A stretch of 31,179 nucleotides of DNA from Acanthaster planci (lineage: Eukaryota; Echinodermata; Asteroidea; Valvatida; Acanthasteridae): the NCBI RefSeq assembly GCF_001949145.1, contig NW_019091509.1:346287-377465 (forward strand), given 5' to 3'. Both the position numbers and the translations under genes were made by a program. Positions within the stretch are counted from its first letter, which is position 1. Each line of letters begins with the position of its first letter. Below the pieces are notes generated by a model. The model saw nothing but the letters and a program-made list of their open reading frames with translations, ran no database searches and had not been told where the DNA came from. Below, piece after piece: positions 9,892 to 18,227 of this stretch.

Positions 9892-11265
9892 TCAATGCGG
9901 GCATGCAGGAGGTGAGAGTTGTCTAGTTGTGCCTTCTTGCAACATGGATATATGATGTTCCCTGCAAAGTGCAGGGGGAGCAATATCTGAGTGGAGCAAT
10001 GCACTTAGGTAGATCGTAGATATGCAGTGACTATTCTCATGGTGTCGTTGAGTGTGACATCCATTTTTTTGGCATGGATGCTCCTGCACCATGCTGGAGC
10101 GGCATATTCTGCAGCGCTGTCGACGAGCGTGAGGATGCCTGTTCGGAGAGTACTTGTGTAGGCTCCCCAAGAAGAACCAGCGAAAGGACACAAGATGTTA
10201 TTTCTTGATGAAACTTTACCACGCAAGGTCTCAATGCGTTGTTTGAAGGTAAGTTGTCTATCCAGTTTACCCCAAGATAGGTTGGGATGGGGTTGCATGG
10301 CAACGTTGAACCATCAAGCTTAACAGTGAGCTGTTAATAGACCTTCTTTGTATTTAGAGTGAAAGGTGTTGATGTGGTTTTGGTGGTGCTCAGCTTTAGT
10401 CTCCACGTACTCAGGTAAACAGCAAGGACATCCATGTTTGATGTTAGTACATTCTCTACCGTCATCCAATTCCGCCCGAGTACAAGAGTGCAAGTTCATC
10501 TGCAAATGCATACTTGGATGACAAGGTAGGGGGCAGGTCGCTGAGATAGATGTTGAACAATATCAAAGCCAAAACTGAACCTTAGGGAACCCCATTCTTT
10601 AGTTGACACAGTCAACTAGCCTGTCCATCGCTTGTCTGGAGGATGAAACTGCTGTTTGAGATGATGGTGGAGATAAACCGCACAAGTTGACAGTCAGGGT
10701 GACTTGTAATAGCTCTTGATGCCAGACAGTGTCATATGCTGCTGTGAGGTCCACCAAGATCGCACCTGCCTTGTGACCCTTTTTAAAAGCTGCCTCAATG
10801 TCATCAGTGAGATTGACAATCTGATGGACAGGTTCCAGACAGGCAAGGAGGAGTCTCTCTTGGGAGCTTGAATGGGCCACAAAGAAGTAAGACGGGGTGA
10901 TAGTTCTTTGGGTCATCAGTTGGCTTGTTAGGTTTTGGTATGGCGATGACCATTGCCTTACGCCAGATCTTGGGTATAGCCAGGTTTGTGAGGCAATTCG
11001 AGTAGAAACCCTTGAGCCATTCCAGGCATCGAGGACTGCAGTGCAGGAGAAATTCTGGTAGGATGTTGTCTGGTCCCTGTGCTTTTTTTAAACATAAATC
11101 ATGATTTATATTCAGAAAAGCCGTATCCTCTTTGAGTGATCCCTGTTCACCATCTCCCAGGTTGTACCATGTGATTGGGGTGTGATCCCTGGCTACATGG
11201 TGTTTCAGGTTTAATGGCTTCTGGCTAGCGCCCCCCGAACAGAGATATTGACAAATGTGAAGAGC
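9892..11265 (-). pseudogene. Jockey-like non-LTR retrotransposon reverse transcriptase, decayed
   Basis: Read on the minus strand, this is the RT region of a LINE. The N-terminal part has KAQGPDNILPEFL and then IPKPNKPTDDPKNY (about 10910-10960). After a frameshift near 10,865, motif A VDLTAAYDTVWH follows at about 10717-10760. After another shift come VP-stop-GSVLALILFN, where a stop at 10582-10584 replaces the usual Gln of the PQG motif, and FADELALLY at about 10480-10507, where the catalytic YADD is altered to FADE. The thumb and C-terminal part includes PIPTYLGV and SDIAPPALCREHH down to about 9892. Endonuclease and the 5' part are missing. It lies antisense within the intron of the exon 9659/16518 gene. 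Frameshifts, stops and the damaged catalytic box make it a dead, 5'-truncated copy. Confidence 0.85.
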
Positions 11266-11276
11266 CACCAACACAG

Positions 11277-11348
11277 GGCTGGGTAGCTCAGTTGTAGAGC
11301 ACTGGTACAGTATTCCAGACGCCGCAGGTTCAAGTCCCGCTCCAGTCA
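11277..11348 (+). tRNA. tRNA-like sequence (tRNA pseudogene or tRNA-derived SINE head)
   Basis: A 72-base sequence folds as a cloverleaf. The acceptor GGCTGGG pairs with TCCAGTC (7 pairs, two G:T). The D arm is GCTC/GAGC with a 7-base loop. The anticodon stem CTGGT/TCCAG has four pairs. The T arm GCAGG/CCCGC with loop TTCAAGT has four pairs. The final base is a discriminator A. The A box (TAGCTCAGTTGTAGAGC) and B box (GGTTCAAGTCC) match internal Pol III promoters. The anticodon loop ACAGTAT has C instead of U at position 33, and the D loop lacks one G. Both argue against a working tRNA; AGT would be the nominal anticodon. A T run at 11362-11365 could terminate transcription. It sits at the 5' border of the antisense LINE remnant. 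A tRNA-derived SINE is the likeliest explanation. Confidence 0.6.
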
Positions 11349-11895
11349 ATTTCTTTGTTCATTTTATAATCATAAGCTTCTACATGTAGTCAGTTTCTCT
11401 ATATGATTTGTTTTATTCCTTTTTAGGGGGGCTAATTCACTCCCATTCCACTCATTCAGGCTGTTATTTGTCAATGATCCCCAGTCAAGTTTTCAAAGCT
11501 CTTTTTCCTATGATGCTAAAGTTTTGCGATAAAAGGATTCTTCCATCTTCCACTCATATCTCCAGGCTTAAGTCCCTAGTCGTGAATATTATAGAGAAAT
11601 GGAATTTTATTTGTAGGTTTTGTACTTATCATGAACACTTTCATTAGATTCACTGCCATCGTCAGCGAATTCATTGTCACTATCCACACCTCCGCTGGTG
11701 AAGTAGTTGGCAAAAACATTCTCATCGCCTTTTAACTCCATCCTGCAAGCAGTTACATTGTTCAACATTGAAGCTATAATCCTATTGTTGGAATCACACG
11801 TTTACCTGACATGTTTCTCAAACACTTAAAAGCTTTTTTAGTGAGGGAATTCAGTAAAATAAATCACAAAAACACAGTCTCCTGTGTTCACATAC

Positions 11896-12020
11896 CCCTG
11901 CCAAGCCTACACATGCAAATTTCCCAAGTGCCCATTACAATTTGCCGAAAAGACTTGATTATGTGTTCTGCTCCTCGACACTCCACAATGCATTGCGGTC
12001 CCGTCGCCATATTGGTCCTT
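11896..12020. repeat. DIRS left inverted terminal repeat
   Basis: Closely matches the reverse complement of 15770-15893. Shared blocks include CTTGATTATGT, AGCCTACA-ATGCAAATTT, CATTACAATTTG/TATTACAATTTG, and CTCCACAATGCATTGCGG followed by TCCCG. Roughly 85 per cent identity by eye. A 20-bp extension (11876-11895) beyond the repeat is represented again in the internal complementary region. Confidence 0.9.
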
Positions 12021-12423
12021 CTTTTCTCAGCACTTTAATTTACGGACGTGTCTTTATGGCATATTTGGAGTTTCGAGGTCTGTAATCTTTCGCGTTTGTG
12101 AATTGACTTAATTCCTGAGTATGAATAAAGATTGTTTTCTGTGCTATTGGTAAGAGTGCTTTTGTTGTAGTTCGTACTTTTGTTGTTCTTTTCTGCTCCT
12201 TTTTCTGTGCATTATCAGGTTTTGGTGTGAGCTACCGTTGGAATGTGTTGTGCATGTGTATGGCCGTTGAACAGGGCTAGCGGGCAGCCCTTTGTTCTCT
12301 ATATAGTGTATGCGTTCGAACAAGAATGGCCCAATGTTGGATGGGATTGGCTGCACTGCTCTTTTGTGGTGCAGTTTGCGTTATCTGAGATTAACGGCCT
12401 TGACGAGGAGAGACCCAATGGGC

Positions 12424-12660
12424 CGGGGTTGAGTGAGCAGCTGCCGCAAGATACACCAGACCCTTATTTACATTGATCGGGTTGAGCAAGCAGCTGCCAC
12501 AACATTACCCTTGATCACCAATGACCATGGCTGGAATTGATCGGGTTGAGCGAGCTGCCGCAACATTACAATTGATCACTGATGACTACTCTGGTTGCCT
12601 ACCGGTTGGGCCAAGCTGACGTTACGCTTGATCATCTTTGACCAGAGTCTAACGGACTGT
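12424..12660. repeat. Short imperfect tandem repeats (~52-63 bp) in the DIRS leader/ORF1 region
   Basis: GGGTTGAG(T/C)(G/A)AGCAGCTGCC recurs at about 12427, 12479 and 12542, each followed by GCAA/ACAACATTAC and TTGATCA. A worn fourth unit starts with CGGTTGGGCCAAGCTGACG near 12603. The repeats lie between the left terminal repeat and the ORF1 remnant, and stops fall in every frame. Confidence 0.65.
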
Positions 12661-13013
12661 CTCTCCTCTATGCTACGGGTACCGTGAGTGTTGCTACCGG
12701 CCACATCCCCAAGCGACCCTACCAACTGATGGCCCTGCAGGGCTCTCGGGGCGATGGTCCGCCGTCTGCCCCGTGTCCCTCACCGGCTACTGCTTGCCAT
12801 GTGACGTCCGCTTGGAGGCAAACCAGTGCTACAACACGGCACCCAGCCTCAAGCTACATCTGATGATGCTAGCCCTTTTGGACTGCTACGCCACTGGGGC
12901 TTTCGTCCCCCACACCCCATCCGCAGTTCTATTATGATTTCTGCTCTGCCGATGGACTCCTGACATGAGGCCACCGATCCCGACATGGGACATTCCAGGA
13001 TACGACCGACCAC

Positions 13014-13724
13014 TTGGGGGACCCCACCCATTTGCACCTCCATCTGTCCTCGCTCCCCACTCTGGCAAATACTAAGAAGAGCAAGGCCAAAACATCTTCT
13101 TTGGCTTCTTCCTCCTCATCCAAGGCTAAGAAAAAACGCCGCTCTGATCTAGATCCGCCCCCATGGATGGCGACCCTTCAGTCCCTTTCAGAGGCCTCCA
13201 CTTCTCTTGCCTGCAAGATAGACTCCAAGCCTCAGCCAGCAGCAACAGAGCCTGACCTGGATCCCCTTCCAGCCATTCCTCCTCCCTCACAAGGGGCACC
13301 TTCGGAGGTGGAAGTGGCCTCTGTTCTCTCACCAGACCTGGTCCTGGTCCAGACCTGGGATCTGGTCCAGGATCATGGCAACTCTGTCCGTCTGGCGCTG
13401 CACTTGGGGGGAGTAAACTTACTCCTTCACCCCAGTTCCCGTGCTCTGAAGTCCTCTGGCAGTCTCCCTATGACCAGTGCCTACCGTGGGGGTCGTGTAT
13501 TCATCGGTATGGCTCACCAGTCTACACACCGGTACAGCCCCATGCCTCCCGGGCCAGCTACGACGACTGCCACAAGCCATGAACTGCAGCTATCAGACAA
13601 ACTTTACAACGGTTCATTCAGGCGTGATTTGGAGGTTACAACACCTCGAGCAGATGCCCCATTGTTCCCAGGGCAGCCCATTCAGAAGCGCCACCTATAT
13701 GTAACTATGCGGGCTCTCCGCTGA
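13014..13724 (+). pseudogene. Putative DIRS ORF1 (gag-like) remnant
   Basis: An open frame of about 236 codons, with no convincing ATG start, ends in TGA at 13724. Residues 22-45 are a Lys/Ser-rich basic stretch (KKSKAK, SSSSSKAKKKRRS) like a nuclear localisation signal. Then comes a Pro/Glu-rich segment (about 75-105) and a C-terminal part without recognised motifs. Position in the element (after the left terminal repeat, before RNase H) and the Ser/Lys-rich composition fit a DIRS ORF1, which is thought to act as a nucleic-acid-binding gag. No zinc knuckle was seen. The call rests mainly on position. Downstream, 13,725-14,830 contains no readable RT, and a short direct repeat TCCGACTTCACATCT occurs twice near 14040-14100. 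Confidence 0.5.
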
Positions 13725-14839
13725 CCACTTTTCAGGCTACAGAACTGCATCATCGCCATGCTTCTCGAACGCCACTCATCACTGCAGCTTCTGCCTACCG
13801 GCTAGGACTATCTGACCAGGGTGCTCCCCGGCAGCTCAACCCGTTTTGTAATGTAGTCCAGACATGCTGCTGACGCCTTGGGTTTTTAGGTTCTTTCTTC
13901 AGATTCTGGGGCCGGATCACCACACATCAGAAGCGTTAACACTCATCATCTTCTGCGGGGTCCAAATGCAAGAAATCTCGATCTACACCTAGGCAACATA
14001 TTTATCTTATCTTATATTTCCCTTCCGGATCCTCACCCAGATTTGTAGCTGGCTCTGCTTCCGACTTCACATCTAGGTCCATATCCGACTTCACATCTGG
14101 CTCCGTCAGTCTGTCTAATACATGATGCTGCCCATTTTTTTTATTGCGCTTAATAAATTCATTCTATAATAACAATAATTTAACTTATCCATGCTCTACT
14201 TATGATTCACATCTAGCTCCACCCTGTGACGCCTGGGGGCATCTCCTTTCCGTATTAGGTACAGCTGGTGACATATTCTATTTTATGAAGCTGTCCCGGT
14301 GAATAAAATGTGATACAATCAGCGTACCGTGTGTTTATTCTGACCATCGTTCTTTTGTTCATAATGACTGCGGTGGATGTCATTGTTCTACCCGCATACC
14401 TATCGAGCCCTCTGATATCTGAAACTTTGTCATCTGACGCACTCAGGCATGTAAAATCAACCGCAATCTCCAGACCGGCTCCCCTCCATCTCTGACCGGG
14501 GATCAATTCAGTATCCACGTCTCAGGCATCCTAATTCACTGAACTTTACATCATCGTGAAATCTACATTCTTCTTTCATATATTTATTCCCGACTCTCCA
14601 TATATTCTTTCGCTCAGCCTGGCCACGCCCAACATTGCTCTCTGGACACAAGTTCTTCTCTAGTGGGTGTGCCCAAAGTATGTATACTGTCACTGTTACA
14701 AGGTCAGACAAAAGTGTACCTACTATCCACACACAATTTTGTTTATGGGTTTGCCATGGTTGCCTTTCCGACTGCACCCTGCATAATCAAAACAAAAGGT
14801 GGAATTGGCAAGCATTTGTTAACTTCACTATTTAGTCGC

Positions 14840-15162
14840 TCAGATGGGGAGCCCCTCTTCCTCCACTCCATCCCTGTGGGGTCTGGGACACTGCCTCTTG
14901 GGACAAACACGTCAATGTTTTGGAACTTCAAACGGTGTTCAATGCTCTTTGCCCCTTTCGAAAACACCTAGTATGTCGTTACGTTCGAGAATGACAACTC
15001 CAGGGCAGTGGCATACATCAATCATCTGGGCGGCACTCACTCTCCCAACTCTGTGCCCTTGCATGGCAGCTCTTCATGTGGACAAATGATAAAGGCATCA
15101 CCCTCTTAGCTGTCCACATAGCAGGAACCAAGTACCTTGCCAGGACCAAGTGTCGCTGAAAG
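14840..15162 (+). pseudogene. DIRS RNase H domain remnant
   Basis: One frame gives an in-frame stop (14969-14971) and then VTFENDNSRAVAYINHLGG and THSP. After a frameshift near 15045 it continues LCALAWQLFMWTNDKGIT and LLAVHIAGTKYLA, ending in TGA at 15162. The pattern D-N-S-x-x-(V)-A-Y-I-N-x-x-G-G-T-x-S and then LAVHI-G is the RNase H tail of DIRS-type polymerases, where the D of the DN pair is catalytic. The usual LADALSR ending is corrupted (LARTKCR). The preceding polymerase fingers and palm are absent. Confidence 0.8.
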
Positions 15163-15213
15163 TCTAGTTCCTGGCTCTTCATCACTACGACAAAACCTTT
15201 TCATCAAGCATCA

Positions 15214-15549
15214 AAAGACACTATTGCCCGATGGACTATTTCGGTCTTCATGAACAGAGACTGGCCGGCACAACACGACGAGACGACTCAATCTCACGTC
15301 AGGGCCCACGATGTTTGGGCCACCTCCACATCCTGGTCATACTTCAGAGGAGTTTCTGTGGTGGAAATCTGCCAGGCGGCTTGCTGGAGATCCCCTTCCA
15401 CCTTCACTGAGTGCTATCTGAAGGATGTTCTGCAAAGCGAAACAGTTCATTGCACAGCGACCTTGCATTTAGCGGTCCAAACAATGTCCAGCACTGTCCC
15501 GGGCTTGACAGTGAATACTTCCATCATGAATATTTCTTTCTTCTGGTGA
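15214..15549 (+). pseudogene. DIRS tyrosine recombinase, C-terminal part, catalytically broken
   Basis: The frame reads KDTIARWTISVF, MNRDWPAQHDETTQSHVRAH and then DVWATSTSWSYFRGVSVVEI, CQAACWRSPSTFTECYLKDV, and ends at TGA 15547-15549. The VRAH-x-x-R...A-x-W-R-S-P-S-T-F-x-x-x-Y-L layout is the C-terminal catalytic block of DIRS/Ngaro tyrosine recombinases, which integrate the circular cDNA. The second conserved Arg (H-x-x-R) is Trp here, while the nucleophile Tyr (in ECYLKDV) is kept. The N-terminal half, including the first catalytic Arg, is missing or unreadable. It lies just before the internal complementary region. Confidence 0.85.
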
Positions 15550-15634
15550 GTGTTCGCTTGGGCGACGCCCGCCTATGTTCTTTTGAAACTATACTCCCAT
15601 CACTGACCCACGTCCATGGTATGGTGCCACTCTG

Positions 15635-15674
15635 CATATGTAGGCTAGGCATTGGTATGTGAACGCAGGAGACT
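15635..15674. repeat. DIRS internal complementary region
   Basis: The reverse complement matches 11876-11915 at about 35 of 40 positions, beginning AGTCTCCTG-GTTCACATACC and ending AGCCTACA-ATG. In DIRS elements this internal copy of the outer end is thought to template completion and circularisation of the cDNA. It lies between the recombinase remnant and the right terminal repeat, which is its expected position. A small hairpin CCCACATTAGTGTGGG follows at 15680-15695. Confidence 0.85.
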
Positions 15675-15769
15675 CTTCCCCCACATTAGTGTGGGTCGGG
15701 TCTCCCAGTGATCGACCCTGCCCAGCCGCTCCCGCCCGTCCTTCCGGCTCTGGCGACCTTACTGCTTCA

Positions 15770-15893
15770 AAAAGGATGAACGTGGTGGCGGGACCGCAAT
15801 GCATTGTGGAGGGTCAGGGGCGGAATACATAATCAAGTCTTTTCAACAAATTGTAATAGGCACTTGGAAAATTTGCATATGTAGGCTGGGCAG
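15770..15893. repeat. DIRS right inverted terminal repeat
   Basis: Inverse of 11896-12020. Its inner edge reaches about 15770, where the similarity fades (reverse complement CATCCTTTTT versus GGTCCTTCTT). Its outer edge is near 15893, at the CTGGGCAGG word. Confidence 0.9.
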
Positions 15894-15895
15894 GT

Positions 15896-16517
15896 GAGGA
15901 TTTTAACCCATATTTTGATTTTTATGCTAATACACATTGGCATATTCAAGAGCAAACTATGATGTCATCCAAGGCACTGAATCTCAATGTTGCATCTAAT
16001 TTGTGCACAGAACATTTATAGATTTTTTTAACCACTGCTATGGCAGATTCCATTTTCTTTGGCAGTTTATTGCTGTGTAAGTATGTGGCAATAATCCAGC
16101 AAAAATCCTTTTCATTGAAATGTTCCCAGATAGCAAATTAGGGGTTCATTTCAACATGAAAACATGTAAACTGAACCATGTCTTCTTGGATTTACATCAA
16201 AGCAAAAGCCCCCTCACTTGTCCAGAAATGCTTGGTCAATATTTAATGTTTGATAAAGTGCACCGTTCAGTTCACGTAACTAAAAAAAAGTCAAACAGTC
16301 TTCATACATGGAAGAAGAGTACAGAGATACACAAAAAGTGATTCTAAGAAAAATTCATTTCCTGGATCCTTTTGATATTGGAGTCATGTGTGAAGCTTTT
16401 TTGGCGACATCTAGTAACACTATCAGGTAGTACACATTAACTCTTTGAATTGCTTACAAGTTTTAATTGTTCTCAAAGTAAAACTAAACGTTGATTTTTA
16501 TCATTTGTGTGTTTAAG
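15896..16517. other. Intron sequence without recognised feature
   Basis: AT-rich DNA between the DIRS element and the next exon, ending in the acceptor GTGTGTTTAAG. The 73-codon open frame at 16120 is lysine-rich and shows nothing recognisable. Confidence 0.45.
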
Positions 16518-16574
16518 GAAGAGGATGGTTCTGAAGATGTTCCTGGCCGTTCAGAATTTGAGGAGGATAAGCTG
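16518..16574 (+). CDS. Internal exon 2 of the acidic protein (19 codons)
   Basis: The acceptor ...TCATTTGTGTGTTTAAG ends at 16517 and the donor is a consensus GTAAGT at 16575. The exon is 57 bp, phase 0 at both ends, and reads EEDGSEDVPGRSEFEEDKL. It is strongly acidic and continues the cluster that ends exon 1 (YEDDFE then EEDGSED). The intron before it is 6787 bp. A 19-codon exon is very short, so skipping would keep the frame. The family is not recognised. Confidence 0.65.
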
Positions 16575-17009
16575 GTAAGTACGATAAAAGATAAATCAAT
16601 TAACCTAACTGCCATCTGGTTCCCTCGAGGCTGCCTGCTATCGTGCCATGGCTAAAATAAGAATCCTGTATTAAAATGCATCAAAATGAGGGAATTTTTG
16701 CACACAGTGCAGTATTCTGGATAAAGCCTAACCCAGGGATTATCAACTTACACGTATGCAGTGCTCTAGGCCAGTTAGGTTGACTGCACAGTCCTGCAAA
16801 GTAAAATAGTTTCTGATCATTGTATTCTGTTTCATTTAGCATGGACAGAGCTTTATTTCACAGTAATTAGGACCCATAAAAGTTTTACCAAGAATTACAC
16901 ATTTTTAGCTGTTTCGGTCACCAGCCAAAACAGTTTTTGTTTTTCTTAAGATTTTTTTCTGTTTCTTTGTATTTGTAAATTGTTTGTTTCTTTTTCAAAT
17001 TTTTCCTAT
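16575..17009. other. Intron sequence without recognised feature
   Basis: AT-rich, with no coding block or repeat structure seen. A T-rich run lies at 16935-17010. Confidence 0.45.
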
Positions 17010-17330
17010 TGACTTAACCACTTCGTGCCGGCGCATTTTTCAACATTGATGATGCTGGGCCGGCATGGCTATCATTTTTTCCGTTTTCAAAATCCTTCAA
17101 AAATTCATCATTCCATTTAACGGTCGTTTATAGCTGCACAAAGTAATCTTTAGGCACTACTCTAAGTTGACAGGTGACCTTCATTGACGCCTGAGTATTT
17201 CAGCCAGGCCTGCAGTCTTGTCAACAGAGCCCAGATTGTGCGGTGTTATACAACTGTCTTTTGTTCACGAACCTGGCTCAGTGCACTGCTGACCTCTTTT
17301 CAATAGGGGCCAGATTAGCAAGCAGCGGTG
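17010..17330 (+). repeat. Dispersed repeat family, copy 2
   Basis: Matches the reverse complement of 480-925. CTTAACCACTTCGTGCCGG and CTTCAAAAATTCATCATTCC correspond to positions about 915 to 820 of copy 1. Lower-identity similarity extends to about 17290. Class undetermined. Confidence 0.5.
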
Positions 17331-18190
17331 CTATGTGGCTCATCGCTGCAGTGGTGGAGCACTTTTGTCCCCGGTGGTAATCCGCTTCCTCTCAATGCCC
17401 CAAACCCTGGTATACGGTTTCAAAATAACACTGGATTATCACCACTTTTGAGAGTGAAAAATGTTGGTAATGCCCAGCAGCCTTGTCTTTTGTTTGGAGT
17501 ATGGTCTTTTGTTACAGGGCCCTGTTTCCTTTGTCCGAGTTCGGGACCCCGGCCATGCATATTAACCATACGGCTCCGATTTCGGCTGGTAGTGGTTATC
17601 TTAAGAAGCGTGTTGAATTTGGGTCCCCCAAAAAACAAAGGTCAAGGTTACAACAACTAAAGCAATAGAAATCTTGTGTGTAAACTTCAAATTTCGTCTG
17701 TGGATTGCTATTGATCCTGAGAAGTCTATTGCATTTTGGACCAAAAAGGCAAAGGTATCCTTGGACTTGGTAAATTACCTTGTTATAACAGGCACCTTGT
17801 ATTATCAGAAAAAAAAAGTGAAAAAACAAAGCAATACTGGAACCTAAAAATGTCCTTGTTGCATTGGCAATGCTTTGATATTAACAAGGTTCAACTGTAA
17901 TCAGGCCAGACTCCAGGACTTTCCAGTCTTCCTCTCAGTAGTGTCCATAGCATGCCATATAAGTTATATCCAAACACTCACCTTATATCATGTAAAATGC
18001 AACATTGCTTGAAATTTAATGGTACTCTATTCTTATAACTAGAAAAATGTGAAAGAAAATTTTTGTGGGATTACTGCTTTGAAAAATTTCTAGTGTATAC
18101 AACAAGAAAATGTTTGTGTGAAATAAGATTTTTTCATTATTGAGAAATATATGAAATCATTGTTAGTAGTAAATGGAGCCTGGCAGTGTC
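17331..18190. other. Intron sequence; weak internal duplication only
   Basis: No gene is seen. Two diverged segments (about 17585-17650 and 17705-17760) share GTTAT-x-TAAGAAG / GCTAT-x-GAGAAG and a later AAAAA-x-CAAAGGT word, suggesting a decayed local duplication. Open frames on both strands here are chance. Confidence 0.4.
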
Positions 18191-18193
18191 TAA
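18191..18193. repeat. Target-site duplication TAA, left
   Basis: TAA precedes the left terminal inverted repeat GGCGGCTTTGCA and is repeated after the right one at 22363-22365. TWA duplications are characteristic of PIF/Harbinger elements. Confidence 0.6.
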
Positions 18194-18227
18194 GGCGGCT
18201 TTGCAAAAAGGTTGCCGCGGTTTGACC
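18194..18227 (+). repeat. Left terminal inverted repeat of the 4.17-kb element
   Basis: Starts GGCGGCTTTGCAAAAAGG and ends GCGGTTTGACC. It pairs with 22327-22362 with one substitution and a 2-base length difference. Confidence 0.85.

Larger units (their letters stand above)
11876..15895 (+). mobile_element. DIRS retroelement (~4.0 kb), reverse transcriptase lost
   Basis: Three independent features identify a DIRS element. First, inverted terminal repeats at 11896-12020 and 15770-15893. Second, an internal complementary region at 15635-15674 that is the reverse complement of the extreme left end. Third, DIRS-type RNase H and tyrosine-recombinase remnants in the expected order on the + strand. 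DIRS elements integrate through a circular intermediate and a tyrosine recombinase, so no target duplication is expected. Known full-length relatives are generally longer and encode a reverse transcriptase before RNase H. I could not find that part between 13,725 and 14,840, so an internal deletion or replacement is inferred. All frames carry stops, so it is not autonomous. It lies in the intron between the exons at 9659 and 16518, in sense orientation. Confidence 0.88.
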
